DNA of 54,252 bases, from positions 1 to 54,252 of the forward strand of contig PBMP01000108.1 in the NCBI GenBank assembly GCA_002722705.1, given 5' to 3'. Source of the DNA: Pseudobdellovibrionaceae bacterium (GTDB taxonomy: Bacteria; Bdellovibrionota; UBA1018; UBA6935). The position numbers were made by a program, and so were the translations under genes. The notes beneath the pieces were generated by a model. The model saw only the letters and a list, made by a program, of their open reading frames with translations, did not search any database and had not been told where the DNA came from. Positions 9,852 through 17,795 of this stretch are shown in pieces; positions within the stretch are counted from its first letter, which is position 1; each line of letters begins with the position of its first letter.

Positions 9852-10301
9852 TCAAGAAGACAGGCAGTTCTTTACCATTTGACTCACTCTTTTGCCATCT
9901 GCTCCACCTTGAACTTGAGCAAGAACAACTGGCATTACTTTTCCCATGTCTTTCGGTTCAGATGCTCCTGAAGATTCGATTGCGGCCCTCACGACTCTTT
10001 CGAGCTCCTCATCAGATAGCTGCTTTGGCAAAAAGGTTGTTAAAAATTGAAGTTCCTGAGTTTCAGCTTCCACCAAGTCATCGCGCCCTCCTTGCTTAAA
10101 CTGCTCAATCGAGTCTTGTCTTTGCTTTACAGAGGTTTGAATAATTTTAATGATTGCATCGTCATCTAAATCTACTCGATCATCAATTTCTTTTTTTCGA
10201 ATCGCTGCGTGCAAACTTCGAGCATGCTTTAAGCTTTCTTTTTGCCCTGACTTCATAAAGGTTTTCATATTTTCAGATAATTTTTTCTTAATTTCAGACA
10301 T
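9852..10301 (-). CDS. yqeY: GatB/YqeY domain protein
   Basis: A 149-residue protein of the GatB/YqeY family, related to the tail domain of the amidotransferase GatB that contacts tRNA. Its own function is not established. Recognisable parts are MSEIKKKLSENMKTF, SLKHARSLHAAIRKKEID, FLTTFLPKQLSDEELE and MGKVMPVVLAQVQGGADG followed by KRVSQMV. The start is ATG 10301 because AGAGGA lies about seven bases upstream; the longer frame would run back into the terminator after rpsU. It lies between rpsU and dnaG, its usual place in many bacteria. Confidence 0.93.
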   Translation of the reverse strand: MSEIKKKLSENMKTFMKSGQKESLKHARSLHAAIRKKEIDDRVDLDDDAIIKIIQTSVKQRQDSIEQFKQGGRDDLVEAETQELQFLTTFLPKQLSDEELERVVRAAIESSGASEPKDMGKVMPVVLAQVQGGADGKRVSQMVKNCLSS

Positions 10302-10318
10302 ATTTTCCTCTTTAGAAT

Positions 10319-10346
10319 AAAAAAAAAGCCGAGCAAAGGCCCGGCT
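10319..10346 (-). terminator. Terminator/attenuator after rpsU
   Basis: On the minus strand AGCCGGGC (10346-10339), a short CTTT loop and GCTCGGCT (10334-10327) form an 8-bp stem with one G-U pair, followed by a run of T. It lies between rpsU and yqeY, where the E. coli rpsU-dnaG-rpoD operon also has a partial terminator that sets a higher S21 output. Confidence 0.85.
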
Positions 10347-10369
10347 CAATCATTTGAAAAATGAAAGAC

Positions 10370-10564
10370 TTATCGTCCTCCACGCTTCTTCTTAATCTGA
10401 CGTTTGCGAGAAGCTTCTTCTTTCTTTTTTTGTTTGATCGAAGGTTTCTCATAGTGCTCACGCTTACGAACTTCAGACAAAGTTCCAGCTTTCTCAACGG
10501 CCTTTTTAAAACGTTTTAATACGCCTTCAAAAGATTCACCATCTTTTACATTAATTCTAGGCAT
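10370..10564 (-). CDS. rpsU: 30S ribosomal protein S21
   Basis: A 64-residue basic protein with the S21 pattern: [19 protein letters not shown] at the start, [16 protein letters not shown] in the middle and a Lys/Arg-rich tail. S21 binds near the anti-Shine-Dalgarno end of 16S rRNA. The ATG at 10564 is preferred over a GTG two codons upstream, because AAGGTGG then sits about nine bases before it. It opens the macromolecular-synthesis operon and is followed by a terminator hairpin. Confidence 0.96.
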   Translation of the reverse strand: MPRINVKDGESFEGVLKRFKKAVEKAGTLSEVRKREHYEKPSIKQKKKEEASRKRQIKKKRGGR

Positions 10565-10590
10565 CGACACTCACCACCTTTCAATACAAA

Positions 10591-10624
10591 CTCGTTATAA
10601 AAACGGTCCCTCCTTATTAACGAG
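10591..10624 (-). promoter_or_regulatory. rpsU leader hairpin with a Shine-Dalgarno-like loop
   Basis: In the 61 bases between the mevalonate kinase stop and rpsU, CTCGTTA (minus strand, 10624-10618) and TAACGAG (10597-10591) are perfect 7-bp arms. The 20-base loop contains AAGGAGGG (10615-10608), a near-consensus Shine-Dalgarno sequence with no start codon at the usual distance. It may be part of the rpsU leader or an autoregulatory site. Only the repeat and the motif are seen; the function is guesswork. Confidence 0.35.
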
Positions 10625-10625
10625 A

Positions 10626-11420
10626 TCAGGACCAAAGAGCAACCAAAAAGCCACCTTTACCTGCTCCAGTCAGTTTTACTGCCAACGCTCCTTGCTCATA
10701 GAGTTTTTTTTCTAACTGTTCGATTTCATAAGAAATTAAACCCCAAGCATAGAAAACTTCTTGAGCGTGTTTCATTGAGTCTCTCAATTTTTCAAGATTT
10801 CCGCTCTGGAGTGAATCTAAAGCCATTTCAGTTGCGTTTTCCATTTGTTGGTCAAGTATGGTTGCTTGATGAGGATTTGATTCAACCCATTCATTTACCT
10901 GATGAACACATTCTTTTGTTGGAGATCGAAGTCCAGTGTCATGAAATGTCCACTTAGGCTTCCAAGAAAGAGAAAGTGGATTCCCCCCTTTTTCTATCGA
11001 AAAACAAATAGGTACGTCTTGAGCAATCACTGAAATATCCATTCCACTGCTTTTCCCATGAAACAAATCTTCAAGATTCTTAGCAAAATCAAAAATTTCT
11101 GACTTTTTAAGCATTCCCTGAGCAACTCTCCATTGAGCTATTGCAACACAAATGGCTGCCGAAGATCCAAGTCCTGCTTGAATGGGAATACTGCTTTCTA
11201 ACTGAAATACTCCTGTAGAAATTGACAAAGAGTCTAAAAGAGCGCCCAAACTTTCATTTGCAGCGTATGGTTGAATTTCTCGAAAATCACTGGAATGATA
11301 ACGAAAAGTAAGATGAAATTCGGGATGAGGAAAAGCAATTGCTCGCTTCCCTCTTAAAACAGAATGCTCCCCGGTAAGGACCCATTTTCCTGGCACAGTT
11401 ACAGAAAAGGAAGAGGTCAT
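10626..11420 (-). CDS. mvaK1: Mevalonate kinase (GHMP family)
   Basis: A 264-residue GHMP kinase, assigned as mevalonate kinase, the ATP-dependent first phosphorylation after HMG-CoA reductase. It has motif 1 VPGKWVLTGEHSVLRG (9-24), the P-loop GLGSSAA (83-89), HGKSSGMD (121-128) with the likely catalytic Asp, and motif 3 KLTGAGKGG (249-257). The start is ATG 11420: it overlaps the upstream stop as ATGA and has GGAG eight bases before it, while the longer frame runs inside that gene. It is separated from the other mevalonate genes by the metalloprotease-like gene and lies just upstream of rpsU on the same strand. Substrate is inferred from the full pathway nearby. Confidence 0.82.
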   Translation of the reverse strand: MTSSFSVTVPGKWVLTGEHSVLRGKRAIAFPHPEFHLTFRYHSSDFREIQPYAANESLGALLDSLSISTGVFQLESSIPIQAGLGSSAAICVAIAQWRVAQGMLKKSEIFDFAKNLEDLFHGKSSGMDISVIAQDVPICFSIEKGGNPLSLSWKPKWTFHDTGLRSPTKECVHQVNEWVESNPHQATILDQQMENATEMALDSLQSGNLEKLRDSMKHAQEVFYAWGLISYEIEQLEKKLYEQGALAVKLTGAGKGGFLVALWS

Positions 11421-11959
11421 AGAGGTCTCCAAAATAAACTCTGGCATCCATAAAGATGAATTGATTGGGGATGAAACCCGCGTTTTCTTAGCTTTTGAAA
11501 AACCCCTGTGGGAGAAATACCCAATCTTCCATGAAACTTTCTCTCTGGTCTTCCATCCCAAAAAGGAGCAGAAAAATCCATCGGATAGGGAGAAAGATTC
11601 ATGATTTTGGCAATCATTTCAGAACAATAAACGGCTTCAGTCGTCCAATTAAAATAGGGGTCATAATGTCGTCCCCTCCACGGATCCACTTCTTCTGTAG
11701 TCAATGGTCCTCTCGTTTTATTTACCAAAATAGCCCCGACCTCTCCTCGAGGAAGAACTTCTTTGACTTCGACCACCCCATAATAGGGAGCTGAATGAAG
11801 CCAACCTTTTTCAGTTTCAATCGCCAAATGATAAAAAGGCTCATTCGGCACCCACGAAATAATTTCTCCCGAAGAATCTCTTTGTACAAAAAAAACAACT
11901 CTTAAATCCCCCCAGCAGATCTGGCCGCAAATAAAGAGTAAGAAGATCAGACACCTCAT
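11417..11959 (-). CDS. Secreted permuted-papain-like amidase/peptidase (YiiX/NlpC-P60-like)
   Basis: A 180-residue protein with an N-terminal signal peptide (MRCLIFLLFICGQICWG). The mature part has the circularly permuted papain-like layout: a His-containing strand first (FYHLAIETEKGWLHSAP) and the candidate nucleophile later in VYCSEMIAKIM, the YCSE-type motif of YiiX/YebB proteins. Such enzymes cleave amide bonds in cell wall or lipid substrates. It overlaps mevalonate kinase by ATGA, an odd pairing that implies co-translation without a clear functional link. The predicted start has no good ribosome binding site. Substrate is unknown. Confidence 0.6.
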   Translation of the reverse strand: MRCLIFLLFICGQICWGDLRVVFFVQRDSSGEIISWVPNEPFYHLAIETEKGWLHSAPYYGVVEVKEVLPRGEVGAILVNKTRGPLTTEEVDPWRGRHYDPYFNWTTEAVYCSEMIAKIMNLSPYPMDFSAPFWDGRPERKFHGRLGISPTGVFQKLRKRGFHPQSIHLYGCQSLFWRPL

Positions 11960-12092
11960 AAGCTGGAGGTATCACAGGACGCAGTTTGATCAAAGATTCC
12001 TTAAATCAGTAGAGAGTTTTCGTTCCAAAAAAATCGATTTTTTACAGGTATTCTAAAAAAAATAAATAAAGGTTCTTCTTTATATAAACGAC

Positions 12093-12114
12093 TAAACTAA
12101 TAAATTTTAGTTTA
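12093..12114. repeat. 7-bp inverted repeat in the 11960-12168 intergenic region
   Basis: TAAACTA (12093-12099) and TAGTTTA (12108-12114) are perfect arms around 8 bases. This 209-base divergent region between the secreted amidase and the metzincin-like gene holds their promoters, but I find no convincing -35/-10 pair. The repeat lies about 55 bases before the TTG start of the + gene and could be an operator. It may equally be chance in AT-rich DNA. Confidence 0.25.
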
Positions 12115-12168
12115 TGCTGCGCATCATTTTTTATGTTATGAGGGTGAAGACTTGAAAGGCGGATTTTT

Positions 12169-13332
12169 TTGAAAGCTCATTTTTCTTTGATTCTCATCTC
12201 ATTGATTTCGACCTTAGCTCACGCAGACCTAGACCTCTCTGGATGTCGAGATCCAGAGATCGGTATCCCTGAACTTCGCAAAGACATCAGAAGATCTCGC
12301 TACCGAGGAAGTAAATGCCTAAGGCGCTATGGATGGAACGAACAGGCAGAAGCCTTAAAAAACATCTGGAACCACAAACAAGTTAAGTTTAAGTGTGACA
12401 TTCCAGGAGGAAGTGTTCGTTTGAAAAAAGCGGGAATGTATCCTGTAGGAATCTCTCATACCGTAAAAGCAATCTCCACAAGTAAAAATGATCCAGATTT
12501 TCCAGCAGTACTTCTCAATTCAAAAGATTATCTCTTTAGAAGCTGGAGAATTAAGCAATCGAGAATCTTTCACGAGTCAATTCACTGGCTAGGTTACAAA
12601 CACTTTGATCAATTTGATCTTCCTCTTTTTGCTCAAGCCTGTTGTTTTGGTGTCGAGGATCGAGAAACCACACAGCTTGCATGTGAGTTTCTCTCTCAAA
12701 AAGAAAAGAATATTGATATCGAATCAGAAAAGTATCTTAGCACGCTGACTCTTCTTCTGATTGAAAAAAATATTAAATTTTCTGATTTTTTATTGAAGTA
12801 TTTTTGGAAGGTCCACACATACAAAAAACAAAAAATTAATAAAAAAGACATTCTCCCATGGGTGAATTCTCTTTTACTTTATAGTCCTAAAAATGACTCT
12901 GGAGTTCCTCAAATTGAAGATGCTTCAATCGCACTCATGGCAATGACTTTTAAACTTTTTTTTACAAAGGCAATTGAAGATCTTCAAACAGCCGCTCAAC
13001 TAAACGATCTTGTCGTAAGTTATTTTTTAGCTCACCCTCAATGGAAAGCTTCAGCACAACAACTTGCTGAAATTGCATATACAATTCTTTCTCAAAAATG
13101 GATCGCTTTAGGAATATCGGATTTAAAATTAGAAAAAAATGAAAATGACCTTTGTAAAAAGACAACCGGAAATGAAAAAATTGAAATAAAAAAATGGATT
13201 AAGCAACTTGAGAAAACACTAGATTTTCGTAGATTTCAAAGCGATGGAAATTCTGAATCCAAACAAACATTAAATGAAATTTTTAAAAATGGATACGCTT
13301 TTATGCCCTTGTGTCTTGTTCATACGAAATAA
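12169..13332 (+). CDS. Secreted metzincin-like metalloprotease candidate
   Basis: A 387-residue exported protein with a signal peptide at about 1-19 (cleavage near AHA-DL). It carries HESIHWLGYKH at 135-145, which fits the HExxHxxGxxH zinc-binding motif of metzincin proteases exactly. Several cysteines flank it (26, 50, 76, 158, 159, 172) and could form disulfides. The C-terminal ~200 residues are helical and resemble nothing I recognise, and I could not place a Met-turn with confidence. The start is TTG, supported by AAGGCGGA about five bases upstream. The gene overlaps mvaD tail to tail by 32 bp. Family placement rests on the motif and the signal peptide. Confidence 0.6.
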   Translation: MKAHFSLILISLISTLAHADLDLSGCRDPEIGIPELRKDIRRSRYRGSKCLRRYGWNEQAEALKNIWNHKQVKFKCDIPGGSVRLKKAGMYPVGISHTVKAISTSKNDPDFPAVLLNSKDYLFRSWRIKQSRIFHESIHWLGYKHFDQFDLPLFAQACCFGVEDRETTQLACEFLSQKEKNIDIESEKYLSTLTLLLIEKNIKFSDFLLKYFWKVHTYKKQKINKKDILPWVNSLLLYSPKNDSGVPQIEDASIALMAMTFKLFFTKAIEDLQTAAQLNDLVVSYFLAHPQWKASAQQLAEIAYTILSQKWIALGISDLKLEKNENDLCKKTTGNEKIEIKKWIKQLEKTLDFRRFQSDGNSESKQTLNEIFKNGYAFMPLCLVHTK

Positions 13333-14371
13333 TTTCAGTTCCTTGACCACAAAAATCTATTAACTGCTTAATCTGTGGAAATTTTTCTTTAAAAATTTTC
13401 TTTGCTTCACTCATTGATGAACGTGGCATCAGTAAGTGAATATTTGGGCCAGCATCCATAGTCACTACCCATCGATACCGACTGGGGTGATTTTCGATAA
13501 AATCAAGCACTTCTTTTGTTAAATCTATCCAATAAGAAAAAGAAGGACTTGATGTATGAAAAAGCTGATGCATTTCATGAAATTCTTCCCATGCAATTTT
13601 TGAAATCGATTCAACTTTGCTCTGCTGCAAATATTCTTTTATTTTAGTAAGTCTTTTCTGAACATTAGAAACTCGACTTTTCCAAAGAGGAGATGTTTTG
13701 ATTCTCAAATGGGCCTGAGAGGAAGAAACTTTTTTTTCAGTATCACTCATGAGTAAAACAAGATCTCCCCAGTCTTCACACTTTGAATCAACTTTAAAAA
13801 CACTCTCACCACTCCACTCAACCCAAGGTCCAATTAACGACCTCGAAGAACTTCCACTCCCTATCGCACTGACTTCCGCTAAAGCAGTCCTAAACTTAAG
13901 ATTAGTGCGAAACGTTTCTTCAAATAAAGAAAAGTCCGCACAGCTTCTCATTGCACTTGCAACTGTGAGAGCTGAAAAGCTTGAAGCACTTGACGCAATT
14001 CCAACACCTTGAGGAAAACGGTTTTGCGATTGAATTTGAGTGATTCCAAAAGGTTTTTCATAAGGAAGATTAAATTTTCCAAAATGAGTTCTCGACCATT
14101 CAATCACTCGATCAAAATGAGTTTCAAAACGAATTCTTCCCTTATGAGAAAGAACAGGAGTTTTCCAACCATCATCGTCTTGAAAAACCTCCCATTGCAT
14201 TTGATGCACTCGTTTTTCATAAGGGTCCCATAACAGCTGAATTCGAGTCGCTAAATCCTTTAGAGTCATTGAAAGACTAGGATTTTCAGGAAGGTTAATC
14301 ACAGGATCTTTTTTTCCCATGTATTTAATCAAAGCAATATTGGACGGTGACTGTATAATAACTTGTTTCAT
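13301..14371 (-). CDS. mvaD: Diphosphomevalonate decarboxylase
   Basis: This enzyme converts mevalonate diphosphate, ATP-dependently, to isopentenyl diphosphate. The 356-residue protein has SPSNIALIKYMGKKD (8-22) followed by NLPENPSLSMTL, the P-loop GVGIASSASSFSAL, the family block SGSSSRSLIGPWVEW and the late DAGPNIHLL with the expected catalytic-region Asp. The IALIKYMGK/NPSLSMTL wording differs from the Gram-positive type (IAVIKYWGK/NSSLSVTL). Its ATG overlaps the preceding kinase gene as ATGA. It ends the fni-mvaA-kinase-mvaD operon. Confidence 0.92.
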   Translation of the reverse strand: MKQVIIQSPSNIALIKYMGKKDPVINLPENPSLSMTLKDLATRIQLLWDPYEKRVHQMQWEVFQDDDGWKTPVLSHKGRIRFETHFDRVIEWSRTHFGKFNLPYEKPFGITQIQSQNRFPQGVGIASSASSFSALTVASAMRSCADFSLFEETFRTNLKFRTALAEVSAIGSGSSSRSLIGPWVEWSGESVFKVDSKCEDWGDLVLLMSDTEKKVSSSQAHLRIKTSPLWKSRVSNVQKRLTKIKEYLQQSKVESISKIAWEEFHEMHQLFHTSSPSFSYWIDLTKEVLDFIENHPSRYRWVVTMDAGPNIHLLMPRSSMSEAKKIFKEKFPQIKQLIDFCGQGTEIISYEQDTRA

Positions 14372-15258
14372 TTTGTTTCGACCCCAGATTCAACTGAAAA
14401 ACCATTCAAAACTAGTTTAAAGTCCAAACGCTCTATTTCCTCAATAATCTGACCGACTGGTGCATCCGACTCTAAGAAAACCCAGAATACATCGTTCATT
14501 AAAGCACCACAACCTTTAGCGACAATCACTCCTGGAATTTTTGAAAGAACTTCTATATCTTTTTTTGATTCTGATGATTCAAGTCCAAATGCTTTTAAAA
14601 TTGAAATAAATTCCTGAGTTACTTTTTTAAATAAAAACTCATCTTTTTTTTCTAGCGCAGTTTTCCATAAATCAATAATCAGTTGAGATTCATATACAAT
14701 CGCATCTGAATTTAAATTTTTTTGCTCTAAAAAAGATAAATGTTCATGAGTTTTTACTTTTCTATTAGTCCTATGAGTGACTGAAAAAAGTAAAAAACGG
14801 GAAAACCACTCTTTCGGAAAAGAAACGGTAGATGCTTCGAATCGAGACTCTGTTTTTATTTGAAAAGCGACTGTGCCACCCATAAATTGCGTCACCAAAT
14901 CTACACCACTGGGAAGCACCTCTAAACAAGAATGTTCTCGATAAGTTTTCCAAATTTTCTGAATGTCATTCTCTAATCCTGCAAGAGTCCAAACGCAAAG
15001 ATACTCTGCTGTTGATCCGCCCATTCCTCCAGCCCCATTAAAAGGATCAAAAAAACGAACCGGCTGATGAGAATCAATCGCTAATCGACCCGCAGGACTT
15101 TCTGGATGAAACGACGAAAGAGAAGCTCTCTCCGCTGAAAATCGAGGTTTCACAGCACTACAGACCCCTTCTCCACCCCAAAGAACCGAATATTCACCAA
15201 TCAATAAAACTTTTGCGGGAACACTACAGCATTTCATAGCATTAAAGGGAACTTGCAT
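14368..15258 (-). CDS. mvaK2: Divergent GHMP kinase, probable phosphomevalonate kinase
   Basis: A 296-residue GHMP-fold protein. Motif 1 is VPAKVLLIGEYSVLWGG (13-29). The usual GLGSSAA loop is replaced by AGGMGGSTAEYL (76-87). LPSGVDLVTQFMGGTVAFQ is the substrate/Asp region, and motif 3 is the degenerate AKGCGALMNDVF. Set between HMG-CoA reductase and diphosphomevalonate decarboxylase, it fills the only missing pathway step (mevalonate 5-phosphate to diphosphate). That function is inferred from context; the sequence alone shows only a divergent GHMP kinase. The start could be 15258 (17-bp overlap with mvaA) or ATG 15237 just after the mvaA stop; neither has a clear ribosome binding site. Confidence 0.7.
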   Translation of the reverse strand: MQVPFNAMKCCSVPAKVLLIGEYSVLWGGEGVCSAVKPRFSAERASLSSFHPESPAGRLAIDSHQPVRFFDPFNGAGGMGGSTAEYLCVWTLAGLENDIQKIWKTYREHSCLEVLPSGVDLVTQFMGGTVAFQIKTESRFEASTVSFPKEWFSRFLLFSVTHRTNRKVKTHEHLSFLEQKNLNSDAIVYESQLIIDLWKTALEKKDEFLFKKVTQEFISILKAFGLESSESKKDIEVLSKIPGVIVAKGCGALMNDVFWVFLESDAPVGQIIEEIERLDFKLVLNGFSVESGVETK

Positions 15259-16570
15259 CAGCCCGAAGAGATTTCAGAATCTCTCTTGCATGACTTAAAT
15301 TAATTCGTTTTTCTTTTTTCAAAATTTGAGAAAGCTCTTCTCTCACAAAACCGATTTCATGTGCTGCTGCTCCAGCCGCAATTGCTAAATTTGCAGTATG
15401 TAAGTTCATATGTCCTTGTACAATTCCAACGGTAGCCAGCGCTTTGAGTGCCCCTAAGTTTTGAACAAGCCCAGTCGCTGCACAAATTCTTGCAAGATCG
15501 TCTGCTGATTCTACTTTCATCATTTTTAATGCAATCTTAGCAAATGGATGAGCTTGAGTCACACCACCCACCGTTCCTAAAGATAAAGGAATTTCAATTT
15601 TTCCGACTAAGTCTGAGCCAACCATTTTCCATTCGGTAATCGGCTCATATCTCCCATTACGAGAAGCATACGCATGAACTCCCGCCTCAACGGCCCTCCA
15701 ATCATTTCCAGTAGCAATAAGCACAGGGTCTATTCCATTAAGAGTACCTTTATTATGAGTAGCAGCCCGGTAAGGATCAACCTGAGCAAATAAATAAGCC
15801 TCCTCAATTCCGCGACCGATCTTCGGATCAATATTACGAATGACCACTTCTGCTCCGGCCATTCGACCATCGACAAGATTAGATAAAATACAAAGCCCCA
15901 CACGCTCTTCAGATATTTCTTCAATTTTTGGTTTAAGCGCCTCACAAACCTGATTAATGAGATTGGCTCCCATCGCATCACAAGGGTCACACAAAACATG
16001 TAAAACCAACATTTTGTTGGTAGAACCTGCTTCATTCGTAGGTTGATCTAATTCCCGAATGGCAATATCTCTCACCCCGCCCCCGCGAGCAACGAGTCCC
16101 GGAATACATGCGTTTGCCATTTCAATCAGTTCATTCCGACGAGCACCGAGCTGACTTATTGCTTTTTCAATATTTTGAACCGATGGAATTTGAACTTGTC
16201 CAATAATGAGTCTTCCTCGATTGTAGGTTCGAATACTTCCTTGTTCTAAAATCCATTTTGCAGAAGCACTTAAAGCAGCAACAATAGAAGTTTCTTCAAC
16301 TGCAAGAGGAATCAAAACCTCTTTTCCATCAATTTTAAAATAAGTAGCTACACCAAGAGGAAGGGGAAACCATCCAATGACATTTTCGATCAAATGTTCT
16401 GCAATATCTGGAGATAAAGTCTTTTTTCCTGAAAGAATTTCTAATTCTGAATCACTAAGACCACAAATCTCTTGAACCCGTCTGAGACGATCCTCCCGAG
16501 ACGCCTTATGAAACCCCTTCATTAATAACTTAAATCGGTCTTCGAAATTTTGATCGGTGAAAGATCCCAT
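15242..16570 (-). CDS. mvaA: Hydroxymethylglutaryl-CoA reductase (class II type)
   Basis: HMG-CoA reductase, which makes mevalonate from HMG-CoA. The 442-residue protein lacks membrane segments and follows class II bacterial enzymes: ENVIGWFPLPLGVA, EETSIVAA with the catalytic Glu, DAMGANLINQVCE, HNKGTLNGID with the catalytic Lys, GNDWRAVEAG with the Asp, and GAAAHEIGF with the His. The ATG at 16570 has AGAGGGG five bases upstream and overlaps fni by 49 bp. An alternative ATG at 16522 forms a TAATG junction with the fni stop and also fits the family's N-terminus. It is the second gene of the mevalonate operon. Confidence 0.94.
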   Translation of the reverse strand: MGSFTDQNFEDRFKLLMKGFHKASREDRLRRVQEICGLSDSELEILSGKKTLSPDIAEHLIENVIGWFPLPLGVATYFKIDGKEVLIPLAVEETSIVAALSASAKWILEQGSIRTYNRGRLIIGQVQIPSVQNIEKAISQLGARRNELIEMANACIPGLVARGGGVRDIAIRELDQPTNEAGSTNKMLVLHVLCDPCDAMGANLINQVCEALKPKIEEISEERVGLCILSNLVDGRMAGAEVVIRNIDPKIGRGIEEAYLFAQVDPYRAATHNKGTLNGIDPVLIATGNDWRAVEAGVHAYASRNGRYEPITEWKMVGSDLVGKIEIPLSLGTVGGVTQAHPFAKIALKMMKVESADDLARICAATGLVQNLGALKALATVGIVQGHMNLHTANLAIAAGAAAHEIGFVREELSQILKKEKRINLSHAREILKSLRADASSL

Positions 16571-17619
16571 TCGATCCCCTCTTCCATTCCCTTAACTGGG
16601 AACTGAGTTCTCAGTTCTACGATATTCTTACATCCTGTACAAAAAAGAGCTACCTTCAGCTCATACTCAATACGTTCCATCCATAGCTCTAATTCTTCCG
16701 CTCCTAGAAGAGCTTTTTCAAGAGCTGGCTGCGCAAAACCCACTCCTTTTGCTCCTAAAACAAGTGCTTTAGCTGCATCAAGTCCGGTACGAATTCCTCC
16801 ACTCGCCCAGTACTCGGTCTGACTTCCCGTGAGCACTTCCATTGCATGAAGAAGGGAGTCATACGTAGAAATACCCCAGTTTTTAAAAGTCTCAGACGCA
16901 GATTTTAAAGAATGAGAAGTTGTTCGATCTCCCTCAATTCTTCCCCAATGAGTTCCGCCCAGACCACTCACATCGACAGCAGAAACACCCATTTCTTGTA
17001 AACGGCGAAGTGTCCTCTTAGAAAAACCACAACCTGTTTCTTTCACTAAAACAGGAATAGACATTTTTTTTACTAACTTTTCTAAAGCAGTCCACCCTCC
17101 TCGAAACTGGGGAGTTCCTTCTTCTTGAATGACTTCCTGAAGAGCATTCAAATGAATAACAATCGCATTCGCATGAATCGAATCAACAATTCCTTTTACT
17201 TGGTCCAGATCTGAAAGAATCAACTGAGAAATTCCTAAATTTGAAATAAGAACTAATTCTGGAACTGATCGGCGAAGCTCTTTCCATTGATCTACCAAGT
17301 CCGAATTTCTTTCAAGTTGCCTTCGTTGGGATCCGACCCCCATCCACCAACCTCGCGCGGCAGCTCTTTCAGCTAAAGTTCGATTCATTGAAAATGCATC
17401 TGGATGACCTGCGGTCATGCCTGCAACAAAAAAAGGCGTATTTCTGGTTTTTCCTAAGCTATTGATCTCCAATGAAACTTCTTCAAAATTAAGATCCGGA
17501 AGAGCATCATGAACAAGCTCAATTTGATCAAAACCACTGAGTCCAATCGCTTGATTTTTAGAGTCCAAAGACGATTGGATATGATGCTTTTTTCTATCTT
17601 CAAAACGCTGAATGTCCAT
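16522..17619 (-). CDS. fni: Type 2 isopentenyl-diphosphate delta-isomerase (FMN-dependent)
   Basis: It interconverts isopentenyl and dimethylallyl diphosphate using FMN and NADPH. Features of the type 2 family are EDRKKHHIQ near the N-terminus, FFVAGMTAGHPDAFSMN, MGVGSQRRQLE, VLISNLGISQL, VKETGCGFSKRTLR, GLGGTHWGRIEGDR and the FMN phosphate site ASGGIRTGLDAAKALVLGA. The start is placed at ATG 17619 (MDIQRFEDRKK); a GTG three codons earlier has no ribosome binding site, though the GGGGAG before the ATG is unusually close. It is the first gene of the operon and diverges from the LptC/LptA fusion across an AT-rich 176-base gap where I could not define a promoter with confidence. Confidence 0.94.
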   Translation of the reverse strand: MDIQRFEDRKKHHIQSSLDSKNQAIGLSGFDQIELVHDALPDLNFEEVSLEINSLGKTRNTPFFVAGMTAGHPDAFSMNRTLAERAAARGWWMGVGSQRRQLERNSDLVDQWKELRRSVPELVLISNLGISQLILSDLDQVKGIVDSIHANAIVIHLNALQEVIQEEGTPQFRGGWTALEKLVKKMSIPVLVKETGCGFSKRTLRRLQEMGVSAVDVSGLGGTHWGRIEGDRTTSHSLKSASETFKNWGISTYDSLLHAMEVLTGSQTEYWASGGIRTGLDAAKALVLGAKGVGFAQPALEKALLGAEELELWMERIEYELKVALFCTGCKNIVELRTQFPVKGMEEGIEWDLSPIKISKTDLSY

Positions 17620-17795
17620 ACTCCCCACTTATAACTGAAATTCAGACTAAAAAAAACAACTTTTTATTTCTTAACTTATTGAAATCATTGAAATTAGTGT
17701 CATTTTCTATTTTTATAAAAAAAACATAAAAAAGACTCTCATTTCATTGGTGGTTCTTATTCGGAATTCTTGAAAAAATACGATAACTTCAAAAG

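Noticed and set aside
10302..10349. Longer yqeY start
   Set aside because: It would run through the rpsU terminator hairpin; the ATG at 10301 has a good ribosome binding site.
11421..11561. Longer mevalonate kinase N-terminus
   Set aside because: It lies within the secreted amidase gene and does not resemble the start of GHMP kinases.
12040..12090. A -35/-10 promoter for the metzincin-like gene in AT-rich DNA
   Set aside because: TTTACA and TATATA-like boxes occur but not at a sensible spacing from each other.
15730..16035. 101-codon open frame on - inside mvaA
   Set aside because: A shadow of the HMG-CoA reductase gene in another frame, with no family features.
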